Of a stretch of DNA of 64,000 nt, positions 35,441-47,264 are shown one piece after another (the first letter of the stretch is position 1; each line of letters starts with the position of its first letter). Source of the stretch: Carex sylvatica (lineage: Eukaryota > Streptophyta > Magnoliopsida > Poales > Cyperaceae). The notes beneath the pieces were generated by a model. It was not told the origin of the DNA and did no database searches. It saw only the letters and a program-made list of their open reading frames with translations. The translations under genes and the position numbers were made by a program. The stretch covers positions 62,001 to 126,000 of the forward strand of contig CAXKVR010000031.1 in assembly GCA_964058845.1 (NCBI GenBank), written 5' to 3'.

Positions 35441-36516
35441 TATATGTGTTTTATCGCAGACGATAAATGAGGGAACGAGTTTTGCTGACACCCATAAACC
35501 GATTGGTCGATTGATAAATGAGTCGGGATTATTTAATACGAATGAATATATAGTATAGAATCGGAAGTTATAGTTGTTTATTGTATTAATTAGGTGAATA
35601 ATATCATTTTAGAGGTACACATGGTACACATAAATGGTTAAAAGTACTTGTCATATTTTGCCTAGCGCAGTACAGTCAATTAATCAATTATCGACTTAAA
35701 CCGTCCAATAAAATGGGATTGTTTGGATTTGATAGAAAGAGTAAAGCTTAGGTACTATGAATAGCATAAGTACTTATATGTACGCATTATGGTATTAAAA
35801 ATTTATTGTATAAATTTTAAATTTCAATTTAAATAGCTGAGTAAGAATATCAATTTTTATTATTTTTAGAATTTTTTTACTACTTTATAAATTAAAAATG
35901 GCAAAAAATAACTTAAAAATAAATTACAAAAAATAATAAAAAAACTTTAAAAATATTGAAAATTAGTATTCTAGAAGATTATTATATAACTAATTAATTT
36001 ACTGAACTACTTAAATCAAAGTTTGAAGTTTATACAATAAGTTTTTAAAACCGTAGCACAGCATGTCTTATTTACTCTGATAGAAATGAAACTCGTACAC
36101 TTGGTAAAATTAAATGAAAGCACGCGGACTGAATCTGACGGTTGGGATTAATATATATATAGCAGGAGCATGGATTGACGATAGATCCGAGCTAGTAATT
36201 ATAACCATGCAGCATATTCATATATTATTAATATACATGGTCCCAAGATTAAGTTCAAAATTAATTCATTGAAAAATTGACGTCCGCGTCCATGAAAATT
36301 TCCTCCGGTTAGACAACTGTACTCTTTGTTTCTTTCTCTTCTTTTCTATTAATTACTATCGATAAAAAATTTCCTCCGGTTAGACAGGATCATTGAATGC
36401 ACCTTCAAGTTTAGTTATGTATATACCGTGTCCATGCAAATTTAGGACCCACTTCTCAGAAGGTATAACGGTGCACCATCTGGAATACCTTGTCAAGAGG
36501 AAAATCAGGCCTAAAC

Positions 36517-37024
36517 TAGGGGTGTAAACGGTCGGATACGGATCGGATAGTGGTTTTATTGTATCTGTATTCGTTATAATTTTTTGGATACAGATACAAA
36601 TACGGATAGTGTCAGATACGGATACGGATCAGATATTAAATGTTACGGATACGGATTGGATATCGGACGGATACGGATATTTTTCATAATTAGCTTGTTA
36701 GTTACAAAACATCTATTATATTATTAAAATATTAATCATTAATTATCTCATAGTGTTATATTGTTCATTAAAATATATATCTATATACAATTTAATAAAT
36801 TATTCGTACAATATGCAATTTAATAAATCAATTTAAGAATATATATCACATTTATTGTGATTTAAAGTATAAACGGTCAGATACAGATAGTAAAAAATCT
36901 TACCGTATCCGTATCCGTTATAATTTTTCGGATATGAATACGAATACAGGTCGGATAATTTAAGCACTTTTTTGGATTCGAAATGGGATGAAATCGGATA
37001 TTATCCGATCTGTTTACACCCCTA
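36517..37024. mobile_element. hAT-type MITE with GGATACGGATA subterminal repeats
   Basis: Ends TAGGGGTGTAAACGG and inverted TTTACACCCCTA, flanked by GCCTAAAC (36509-36516) and GTCTAAAC (37025-37032). Inner ends are rich in GGATACGGAT in both orientations. Confidence 0.85.
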
Positions 37025-37032
37025 GTCTAAAC

Positions 37033-38407
37033 AGAAATATTAGGAAAATATCCTCCCAGTACCGTAAAACATTTGCCTCACTTTACGGTTTGTGATTAAC
37101 TTCCAGAAGCCTTGAGATTCGGGCTAGCGCAGGAGGGCGGTATTACTGGGTTTGAGATTCATTCCGACTGAAAATAACGGTCCAGATACACTAATTCTAA
37201 AAGATTCCCTATTACAGTACTGGGGAGCATCTGAATTCGAAATATTCAGTCACGTCAGAGGATACGGACTCATTTTTATCACCGAAGGTAACATAATATT
37301 TCTGTTTACATTCAGGATCCGACTCTGCTGCTATTCAAATAAAAGAGCAGAATCTTATTATTTAAAATCATACTATTGAATTTTTTTATGTACGGATTTC
37401 AACACAGATAAACAGTTTAATTTAGAATAATATAGCTCTGCTCTCCTATTTGAAGAGCAGCAGAGTTGGTTCCTACATTTAAACCATTTGATCAGAATAT
37501 TTCTGTTTACATTTGGCGAGCATTCTGATCGGACGGTTCCGATCTAAACGGAAATATTCTGTTACCTCAAGGAACAGTACATTCCCTGACATGTACCAGC
37601 TCACAGCTCACAGCTTCCTCGGCGAAGGCGCGAAGCTAAAAGAATTCGGATACCCTAAAGTAGCTGAAATTTTGATTTTGGATTTGAACCGTCCGATCTG
37701 TTTTACCACGAATATTAAAGCATTCTACCTCGGGCCTGATTGGCTCAGAATCTGATCGCATGAAATTCATATTTGAGGTACTTCAGAGAAACCGGACGTG
37801 ACTCAGCTAAAACCCCTCCATTCTAATCGCTTGATCAACCCTTCTCCATTCTGCTTAAACTCTTATCGCCTGATCGGAAGCAAAGCGCGAGAGACGATTT
37901 CAGTCGGCGTGAACTTTTGTTGTGTTGATCAACCCTTCTCCATTCTAATTGCTCTCTCCATATGATAAAGGAGGTGATGAGAAAGGATCTGTTGAGCAAT
38001 GGGTGCACTGTTGTTGTGTTGATCATTTTCCTGATTTGGTACAGTGCAGTGCAGCCACCCTATGGTGTATCAGCTTAGTTACTTGGCAAATTAGGATCAG
38101 ATGTTTGACCGTTTCCCTATTCTTCTTACACATGACACATCTGTTTACCATACTCCAGCCCTTTTGTTACCAGGTTATCAATTGTTAGAATTCGGTTAGC
38201 AGCATTAGCCAAGCGAAAACCAAAAATCTCGGGGGTGCCTCTAATGACCACACCATTGGCACATCAGTTGCTATGACGACCATACTGTGAAACTGCCCTT
38301 GTGTTGTCCCATTTCCAAGATATCTGATCCTTTATTTTCTTCTGAGAAAGTAATATGCGCTATATTTTCTGTTATATTCAGAGTGGCACCCTTTCAAGAT
38401 TGTCAAT
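37033..38407. other. Unassigned part of the 2.1-kb insertion
   Basis: Absent from copy 2 of the duplication. It contains GC-richer stretches (37560-38010) and scattered phrases such as GGACGGTTCCGATC/GAACCGTCCGATCT in opposite orientation (37530 and 37687), which suggests another foldback element. I recognise no gene. Confidence 0.4.
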
Positions 38408-38580
38408 CCCGTCTGATGGAAACCCAACATATGTATATTGCCAAAAAATTGGTTACCCGACTCAAACCCATGCATTCAAGTCATTAAATAAGCACTACAT
38501 ACTAGTAAAAGAAGTCATTAAATAAGTAGGTATAGTTGGAGTACCCTATTCAATGTAAATCATGAATTGTTATATCATTT

Positions 38581-38947
38581 AAAAAAAAAACAAAAAAAAA
38601 GGTTTCATAGCCCATATCATTGCTGAAACAGTTAATTACAATCATCTCCAGTCATTTGACTGGAGAAGTTGAGTCACAGCAACAGTACGAAAAGTAAAAG
38701 TTCAACCATTAACCTACAATGCAACCATCCTCTATTTGACGCAATATACCAAAAATAAGCTAAAGTAGCAAAGCATAAGCCACTTAATATGGAGCTAAGG
38801 AAATTAGATGAACTACAAAATGGAGATTATGATCGTTCATTTAGAACCAGATAAACCTCTAGCTGCCAATGTCTCAACTGTGCCAGGGGTCATGTATGGC
38901 ACTATCTCCATGTTAGGAGGAATGATGTTTAGTGGCACAGCATCTTC
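38581..38947 (-). pseudogene. Retroposed-looking gene 3-prime end, flanked by 16-base repeats
   Basis: AATTGTTATATCATTT stands on both sides (38565-38580, 38948-38963), while copy 2 of the duplication has one such site and no insert. On the minus strand the insert opens with codons for EDAVPLNIIPPNMEIVPYMT and 15 more residues ending in GLSGSK and a stop (TGA), followed by about 240 bases that look like a plant 3-prime UTR. The left edge is an A-rich run on the plus strand (AAAAAAAAAACAAAAAAAAA). The parent protein was not recognised. The homopolymer has the wrong polarity for a simple poly(A) tail of the minus-strand transcript. Confidence 0.6.
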
Positions 38948-39651
38948 AATTGTTATATCATTTATATATATTATTTAGGATTCACACTTAATTTACTATG
39001 CATCTTTTTTCTTCGGTCATTTAATTCATTACTTGTTTAATTACTGTCATATGTATATATAACACACACACACTATATCTTTACAGTTAATTCCATAGAT
39101 ATTAAAAAATGCAAGTTAATTTATATGATAGCATATATATAATTGACATGTAATATCTCAACTTTAAACATATCAATAATTTTTTTTTCTTATAACAGTT
39201 TTTTATAAAAATTTATATTTGTAATTTTAATATAAATTTTATTTGTTGTCAAATAAACCTATTATATAAATTGTAAGTGAAAGATATACATAGCGGTCCG
39301 GATTGCGACAAACACAAATAGTAATTAATTGTAAAATATTCTTTATATTAACGGAGAACGACGCAATAACTAAAAATTTAGGGGTTCAAACAATGATTTG
39401 ACATTGACATTTAATAAGATATTTATTAGGGAACGAATAGTAACCGTCCCCCGCGCTAAAAGACAAAAAAAAAATACAACAGAGACTACTAACTGATGCG
39501 CACGTGCTAATCATCACCAAAGAACAAGGTTAACACGATTTTATTAATAGTCAAAATATGTAGTATTCATACCTACGAATTTATAATATTCATACTTATT
39601 ATCTATAATAGTCAAAACTGGAGCGGACCATTAATCTTGAGAACCAGTAAT

Positions 39652-40676
39652 TAGGGGTGTTCATCAGTTCGGTTCGGTTAGAACCGAACCGAACTATGCA
39701 ATCCAATGTTTTATTTTGGTTTTAAAATTGAATCGAACCGAACCGTTTAAGACGATTAACCGAACCGAACCGATCCAAACTTTTAGTTCGGTTTATATTT
39801 GGCTTCTTCGGTTTTGAACCGAAGTAATAAAAATATGCAAAACAACCCTTTGAAAATATCAAAATACTCTAGCATCCATAGCCATATCAGTACTAAAAAA
39901 ATATGCAAAATACCCTTTGAAAATACAAAATTACAAATAATTGACAACCAGTTGTAATACTTGATCAACACTTGCGTGCTTTTCATCTCACAAAAAAAAA
40001 AAAAAAAAAAAATACACTTGCTTGTTTTCTCCTCATCTCGACAGCAAAGTCTCAGAAGGAAAAAGCTTCAAAAAATTTAATAACTAGTTCCCTCTTCAAT
40101 TTAATGATTAGTCCCAGAAAGAAAAAGCTTCAAGGAAAAAGCTTCAAAAAATTCAAAAAATAGTGATACAACGAAGGAGCTGAGGAGGGAGGAGACTTCA
40201 CGATACAACGAAGTCCTCCGGTTGGCACGACGGCGGCTTGAGATGGAGCCGAGGAGGGAGGAGATTGAGACGAGTTCGGGTCGGTGGAGGTAGAAGTGGA
40301 GGCGTGCCACTGAGAGAGAGGAGTTTGACGATTTGACAGTGCAGTGGTGGCGTGCCGCTACCGCGTGCGCAGCTATGCCAGAGAGGCAGAGAGGACGAAG
40401 TGGTCGTCAACTAGCGTCTAGGGTTGGGGACTGAATTTGGGGAAACAGATGGTATTTAGCCAGTGGGACCTGATCGCAGGTATTAAGAGAAAATAACTTC
40501 GGTTGGTTCAGTATATTAGGTTTTAGAAATTTTAAAATCGAACCGAACCAAAGTTGTTATTCAGTTTTTGAAAGCCAACCGAACCGATCCATTAAACCGA
40601 AATAACCGAACCATTTAAACTGAACTAATTCGGTTCAGTCCAAAACTGATTATACCGAACCGTTTGAACACCCCTA
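39652..40676. mobile_element. hAT-type element with CCGAACCGAAC repeats, 1.0 kb
   Basis: Exact 8-base target repeat CCAGTAAT (39644-39651, 40677-40684). Ends TAGGGGTGTTCA and TGAACACCCCTA. Both ends carry many GGTTCGGTT/AACCGAACC units. The middle (40180-40440) is GC-rich and may be captured host sequence. It sits inside the third insertion of copy 1, so it is nested. Confidence 0.87.
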
Positions 40677-41019
40677 CCAGTAATGACCAGGAAAACCGCT
40701 GGCGTCTTGTGACAGTCTGGATTGGAGACCGCAACTGTCTGAAAGCGACATTTGCCAAAATTGAGGACCACTACAGCGAATCTGTATAGTATTCATATCT
40801 AAAACAATAAAATATTCATATCTAACTAAAGAAGTATTCATACTGACAATTACGAAGTATTCATACATGTTCGAAATAATTTATACAATTCAAAATTCAA
40901 AGTCAGATTCATCTCTCACTCCACATCTTCCAAGAAGTATTCATATCTACCATGAAGTATGCATATCTAACTAATAAAGTATTCATTTATTCCACTTTGA
41001 CAACCTTCGCTGGACTAGC

Positions 41020-41195
41020 ATGGACCTCCTCCAATGGTGCACCACGCTCTTTCGGCCGAATCTTGACAGTGCATTACTCTCTTCTCGACGGTGCACCACG
41101 CTCTCCTCGCTAGATCTCGATGGCGCACTACGCTCTCATCAACAGTGCACCACGCTCTCCTCGCCGAATCTCGCCGGATCTCGACGGTGCACCCG
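41020..41195. repeat. GC-rich minisatellite, about 32-base unit
   Basis: About five imperfect copies of a unit around GGTGCACCACGCTCTCCTCG with a following CCGAATCTCGA. The 61-codon frame across it is a by-product of the repeat. Confidence 0.75.
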
Positions 41196-42736
41196 AATTA
41201 ATTAATGCCAATTATTAATAACTACTTTGATTAATTATGACAAGTTGAGCCGAGAGGGACTATTAAAGGACTACTTTTAGAGGGACAATATCTTTATTAT
41301 ATTTATTATATGTGTGAAGAAAAAAACTAGAAACATTATGTTACATTGGTACTCCTTTTGGCCGAGTCTACATCCTCTCTTGTGCTAAACACTGTGTAGT
41401 ATAATCTCAGCCATACAGCGGGAATCACAATACATCTAAGGGCTGAGAATTCGACTTATTAATTGCATTTAATTAATTTTGTCTCTTTCTTACATACCTC
41501 CTTTGCGAAGATACGGAGTAACATTAATTGTTATTATTAAAGGTACAATGTCCCAAAATAATTAATATTCGATATACAGAAACAAAAATGTTATATGGTG
41601 CTAGCTCATATAGGCTATAGCACATTCCTTGCGATCTTAATTAAATGATAAAGTAACATGTGTAGTATTTTACGTACTATTCGAATAATTTATTCCTCCA
41701 CCATTTACAGAAAATATATTATATATATTGTGGTCGAATAATTAAAAATTGTTATGTATCGTGTTTAATTAAAAATTTACTTTTTTAGTATTTTGTCCTT
41801 AATTATAATTAAGGCTAGGGAACAAATATCATTTTCTTGGATATATATATCGAAAGTAAAAAATTTATTATCTAAACTTTAAATTTCAATTTAAATAGCT
41901 GAGTAAATAAATTATATAATAATATTACATAATATCAATTTTTATTATTTTTATAATTTTTTTACTACTTTATAAAAAATGACAAAAAATGACTTAAAAA
42001 TAAATCATAAAAAATAGAAAAAAAAAGGTCCAAAAATAATGAAAATTAGTAATCTACAAGGTTATTATATAACTAATTAATTTACTGAACTACTTAAATC
42101 AAAGTTTGAAGTTTATAGAATAAGATTTTAAAGCCGTAGCACAGCATGACTTATTTACTCTGATAGAAATGAAACTCGTACACTTGGTAAAATTAAATGA
42201 AAGCACGCGGACTGAATCTGACGGTTGGGATTAATATATATATAGCAGGAGCATGGATTGACGATAGATCCGAGCTAGTAATTATAACCATGCAGCATAT
42301 TCATATATTATTAATATACATGGTCCCAAGAGCTGTTAATTTGAAATTGTGAGGTTGAAGTTGGCAAGTGCAAAATTAAGTTCATTGAAATTAAATTGAC
42401 GTCCTTAACCCGTCTGATGGAACCCAACATATGTATATTGCCAAAAATTCGGTTACCTGATGACTCAAACCCATGCATTCAAGTCATTAAATAAGCACTA
42501 CATACAAATTAATAAAAGAAGTCATTAAATAAGTAGGTATAGTTGGAGTACCCTATTCAATGTAAATCAATTGTTATATCATATATATATATATATATAT
42601 TATTTAGGATATGGATTTGCTAATTCAATATATCTACATCTTTTTTCTTCGGTCATTTAATTACTTCATTACTTGTTTACTGTCTCATATACACACACAC
42701 ACACTATATCTTTACAGTTAATTCCATAGATATAGT

Positions 42737-42939
42737 CAGGGACGAAGCCAGACTAATTCGAACTATGAGGATCAAATATATATAGAATCAATCATATAAA
42801 TTTTTTCTACAGAGAATGAGAGTCAATTTCATAATTCCAAACTATTTTACTCTAAATTATATATAAAATTATACGTATATACTAAATAAATTTTTAAAAA
42901 AATGAGGATCAATTGAACCCATTCACCCTTCTGCCTCTG
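42737..42939. mobile_element. Small hAT MITE (CAGGG type) in copy 2 of the duplication
   Basis: Exact target repeat GATATAGT (42729-42736, 42940-42947). Ends CAGGGACGAAGCCAG and inverted CTTCTGCCTCTG. Copy 1 lacks the element at the matching place (about 39100), an empty site. Confidence 0.85.
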
Positions 42940-44605
42940 GATATAGTATTAAAAATGCAAATTAACTTATATGGAAGCATATATTCTGGTAGAATTTTAA
43001 TAAATTAATTAACTAATGCATATATTGTATATGTTGATTTTTAATTATAATTTGATCTTATTATTCCTTATCACTGAGCAACTGTTGTGCACCTCTAAAT
43101 TACAACAACGTCCAATAAAATGGTCATGTAAAAAAATTAAGTCAAAATTGCAAATATGTTATAATTCACAGTAGACAAGTTGTATCTTAAGTTTGGTATA
43201 ATCTAAAAATCTATTGTTCATATGTCAAAATAATTTGGAAAATTAACATTTCACTTCTATATGGGGCACTTCATTGATTATCAAAGTTACTATAATTGCA
43301 TGTCATGTATCTCAACTATAAGCATAACAAATTTTTTTTTTCTTATAACAGTTTTTTTATAAAAAAAAATATATATTTGTAATTTTAACAGAAATTTTAT
43401 TTGTTGTCAAATAAGTAAATTTGATTGTCAATAAACCTATTATATAAATTGTAAGTGAAAGATATACATAGCGGTCCGGATTGCGACAAACACAAATAGT
43501 AATTAATTGTGAAATATTCTTTATATTAACGGAGAACGCAATAATTAAAGATTTAGGGGTTCAAACAATGATTTGACATTGACATTTAATCAGATATTTA
43601 TTATATGTGTGAAGAAAAAAGCTAGAAACATTATGGTACATTGGTACTCCTTTTGGCCGAGTCTACATCGATCCTCTCCTGTGCTAAACACTGTGCAGTA
43701 TAATCTCAGCCGTCCGAATCTCAATACATGCATCTAAGGGCTGAGAATTCCTGAGAATTCGACTTATTAATTGCATTTAATTAATTTTGTCTCTTTCTTA
43801 CATACCTCCTTTGCAAAGATACGGAGTAACATTAATTGTTATTATTAAAGGTACAATGTCCCAAAATAATTAATATTCGATATGCAGAAACAAAAATGTT
43901 ATATGGCGCTAGCTCATATAGGCTATAGCTAGCACATTCCCTACGATCTTAATTAAATGATAAAGTAACATGTGTAGTATTTTACGTACTATTGGAATAA
44001 TTTATTCCTTCACCTTTTACAGAAAATGATCGAATAATTAATTAAAAATTGTTATGTATAGTGTTTAATTACTTTTTAGTATTTTGTCCTAAATTATAAT
44101 TAAGGCTAGGGAACAAATATCATTTTTCTGGATATATATATATGGTTGTGACTTTTTAACAACATAAAAATAATTTATAACGACATGAGCATGAATAATC
44201 TGTAAATTTACAAACATGCTGAAATTTGCTTCTTTTTTTATTGTTCATGAAATTATAAGAAATTTACAACCATTTATATTTATGTTATTTTATGGATTAT
44301 CAAATGATATTTAAATTGTATAAGAAATTGATAAACCAATTATAAAAAAATTGACTTAATTTGAAAAATATTGTCAAGTTAATTATCAAGTTTTTATTAA
44401 GGAATTCCTACCCGGCCGGCCGTAAATTGCATGCATATAATATTTAATTAATTTGTTCCTTAATTAAGTACAAGTCATCGACATAAGTCTTTCTAAATTT
44501 AAGTCACTTTCTCCTAGAATTTATTAGTTAGATATTCATTATAGAAAACTATGTCACTACCATCAACGACCTAGTTTGTCGGTTTATATTCATATGGAAA
44601 ATGTT

Positions 44606-44882
44606 AATCCTCTGTGTAACGATTCAATATTTGAGTTTTTAAAATTCTAACGGTTGATCTGAACAGTTCAACATGATATCTATATGAATATGTACCTGCA
44701 AATCAAAATTTACATTTTTTAGAATTATAAAAAATTGTAAAAAAATAGTAAAATTTGGTTTGCAGGTACATATTCATATGGAGATCATGTTGAATGATTT
44801 GGATCGACCGTTTGAATTTTGAAAACTCAAATATTGAGCCGTTGCACGGAGGCCCTCTATGCTACGTGTAGCATATTAGCAT

Positions 44883-44944
<62 letters not shown>

Positions 44945-45065
44945 GCTAATATCAAAACGTTTGTTCTTGGATCGACTATTTGGATTTTGAATCACGTGAT
45001 TTGTAGTACAATGTACAAAGAAGGCTATACATTGCAATGTACTGTAGCCCATCTCTCTCTCTTTA

Positions 45066-45119
<54 letters not shown>

Positions 45120-45342
45120 GAGGGATCCAATTACATCCTTTAACAAAATCGCTATATTCAAACCATTGAATTTTTTTACCTATCTTAATAAATAGTAAAA
45201 AAATTCAGAAAATATAAAATTTGTTCTGCAAGCACATTTTAACATATATATCATGTTGAACGGTTTGAATCGACTGTTTGAACTTTCTAAACATAGGATG
45301 TAATCCGATGTCACCAAAAAATGGTGTAATTGGATCCCTCAT

Positions 45343-45391
<49 letters not shown>

Positions 45392-45990
45392 CTAATATGC
45401 ATTCGGTAGCATATGGGTCGAAATACATACGGTCCAAATTTGAAATTTCAAAACTCAAAATGTCGATCCGAACCGCTCATCTTGTTCTCCATATTAATAT
45501 GTGCTTGGAGACCAAATTTTTTATTTTTCTGAATTGTTTTACTATTTATTAAGCCAATTTGAAAATCTCTGATCCAACGGTGGCTTCTAATTTTACTGTT
45601 TTGTTAAGCCACCGTTGGATCAGCGATTTTCAAAGTGGCTTAATAAATAGTAAAAAAATTCAGAAAAATATAAAATTTGGTCTCCAAGCACATTTCAATA
45701 TAGAGATCAACTTGAACGGTTCGGATCGACGTTTTAAACTTTAAAAATTGAAAAATGGGTTATAAGCATATGTGGGGATATGCTTATATAAGCATAGTAG
45801 CCAACCTCTCTATATATGTATATATATATATATAAAGTGACTAATATGCTTTCGGTAGCATATGGGCCAAAGTGCTACCGGTTCAAATTTGAAATTTCAA
45901 AATTAAAAAAATCAATCTAAATCGTTCATCTTGTTCTCTGTATTAATATGTGCTTGGATACCAAATTTTACATTTTTCTTAATACATTAT
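44606..45990. mobile_element. Cluster of four family G foldback MITEs with microsatellites
   Basis: Copies lie at about 44606-44853, 45120-45341, 45391-45802 and 45835-45990 (last one truncated). All share AAATAGTAAAAAAATTCAGA-type loops and GATCATGTTGAACGG-type arms. The third has a second stem inside it (AAGCCACCGTTGGATCAG and its inverse). Between them are (AT)n and (AG)n runs at 44888-44943, 45064-45116, 45350-45391 and 45813-45832. Confidence 0.7.
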
Positions 45991-46287
45991 ATTCATTCCT
46001 TTTTGTTTTATTTTGCTTTGACTTAAATATCATATACTAATAAATATCAAGAGTTGATCGAAATGAAGCGCCATTTGACCTTTATGGCGTTTTTTTTTTT
46101 GCCTCCCGTTAAAAGTTGAAAACCAACTTTTAACCACAAAAGATTGAAATAAGTTTGAAACCTTTCCACTTCACATTTACACCGTTTGACCTCTCCATAA
46201 ACTTGTAACCACAAAACACCCCGTAGCGCCATCTCTCTCTCTCTCTCTGAAAGAAACAAGGAGCAATAAATCAGTATACCCTATCAA

Positions 46288-46295
46288 TAAATGCA
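46288..46295 (+). promoter_or_regulatory. L1 box in the HD-ZIP IV promoter/leader
   Basis: TAAATGCA, a perfect match to the L1 box TAAATG(C/T)A bound by class IV HD-ZIP proteins. It lies 510 bases before the start codon and just before a long CT-rich leader (46300-46520). Known from ATML1 and PDF2, whose own promoters carry it; use here is inferred. Confidence 0.6.
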
Positions 46296-46804
46296 GTTGC
46301 ACCCTCTCAATGCTCTCCGCAATAACTCCTATTCAATACTCCCCTCTCTCTATTCATCTTCTTCTCTCTACCAATCTCTCTTTCGCTCTTTTATCTTTTT
46401 TTTTTTCTTCCAACCAAACCTCCATTTGTTAATTTCTCCTACGCACTTGAGTGAGAACAACTTCTCTTCCCCACACCTTCTCTTTCTCTATCTTCCCTGT
46501 CTCGCAGTCACTTAAATTTCCCATTTTGTCCTTTCTTTTTGTTCATCTTACATAAACAGTACCTTTCTAGATCTATCGAAGTTCTCTGAAATGTCTCTCT
46601 CTTTCACTCTCTAAACTTCCCTAAGCATCATTTGCTTCTGTTGACAATCTAACCTAACAACCAATTTGCTTTGATCCTTTTTAGAAGTAAGAGTCAGGCT
46701 TCCTTACAACAAAAATCTAGCTGGAATAGCATGAAAAAAGTCAGCAAGGAGAAAGTGCATTTGGAGGTCAGACGATACAGAAATTTCTAGGGTTAGTTCA
46801 AGAT

Positions 46805-47226
46805 ATGACTGCTGGCATGATGCTTCCATCTCGAAACATGCAATCGATGATCGGTAGAGGCAATGGTACCATAGGATATGGATCTTCTCCTCCTCTTTCT
46901 ATCGGACAGGTTTGTTATACCTTGAAATGGGTTTTATTTCTTCTGTTTAATTGTCCCTTACAAGTTATAATTTTTATTCTGTAATATTTTTAGATATTGG
47001 TGGTGAACTGCTGATAATGTGTAATCCCTTCGTTGTGTACACTAGATTTTTTTATACACCTGTATATATTCTAAGAGTTCACTAATTTTGAGCTGGGGTT
47101 GCTTCTTAATAACCGGTCTTTATTTTGTCTGGGTGTGTGCGCACATGAGAGAGAAGAGAGAGTACTTGGCTGCGCTGCAAGATTTCAAAAAGAGATCGAC
47201 AATGATTCTTTTAGTTCAATGACAAG

Positions 47227-47264
<38 letters not shown>

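Larger units (their letters stand above)
35760..44140. repeat. Tandem duplication of a ~2.3-kb intergenic segment, copy 1 expanded by insertions
   Basis: Copy 2 runs from about 41850 to 44140. Copy 1 is in pieces: 35800-36285 (matches 41870-42400), 38408-38580 (matches 42412-42575), 38964-39428 (matches 42590-43600 with gaps) and about 41300-41850 (matches 43600-44140). The pieces of copy 1 are parted by insertions of about 2.1 kb (36286-38407), 367 bases (38581-38947) and 1.9 kb (39429-41300). No gene was found in the unit itself. Order and orientation are kept, and the end of copy 1 runs straight into the start of copy 2. Confidence 0.85.

Noticed and set aside
39652..40676. Captured gene in the GC-rich middle of the hAT-type element
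   Set aside because: Overlapping frames exist on the minus strand (40101-40410) but none shows a known motif, so no gene was called.
44888..45117. (AT)n and (AG)n runs as promoter elements
   Set aside because: They are microsatellites linked to MITE ends; no gene follows them directly.
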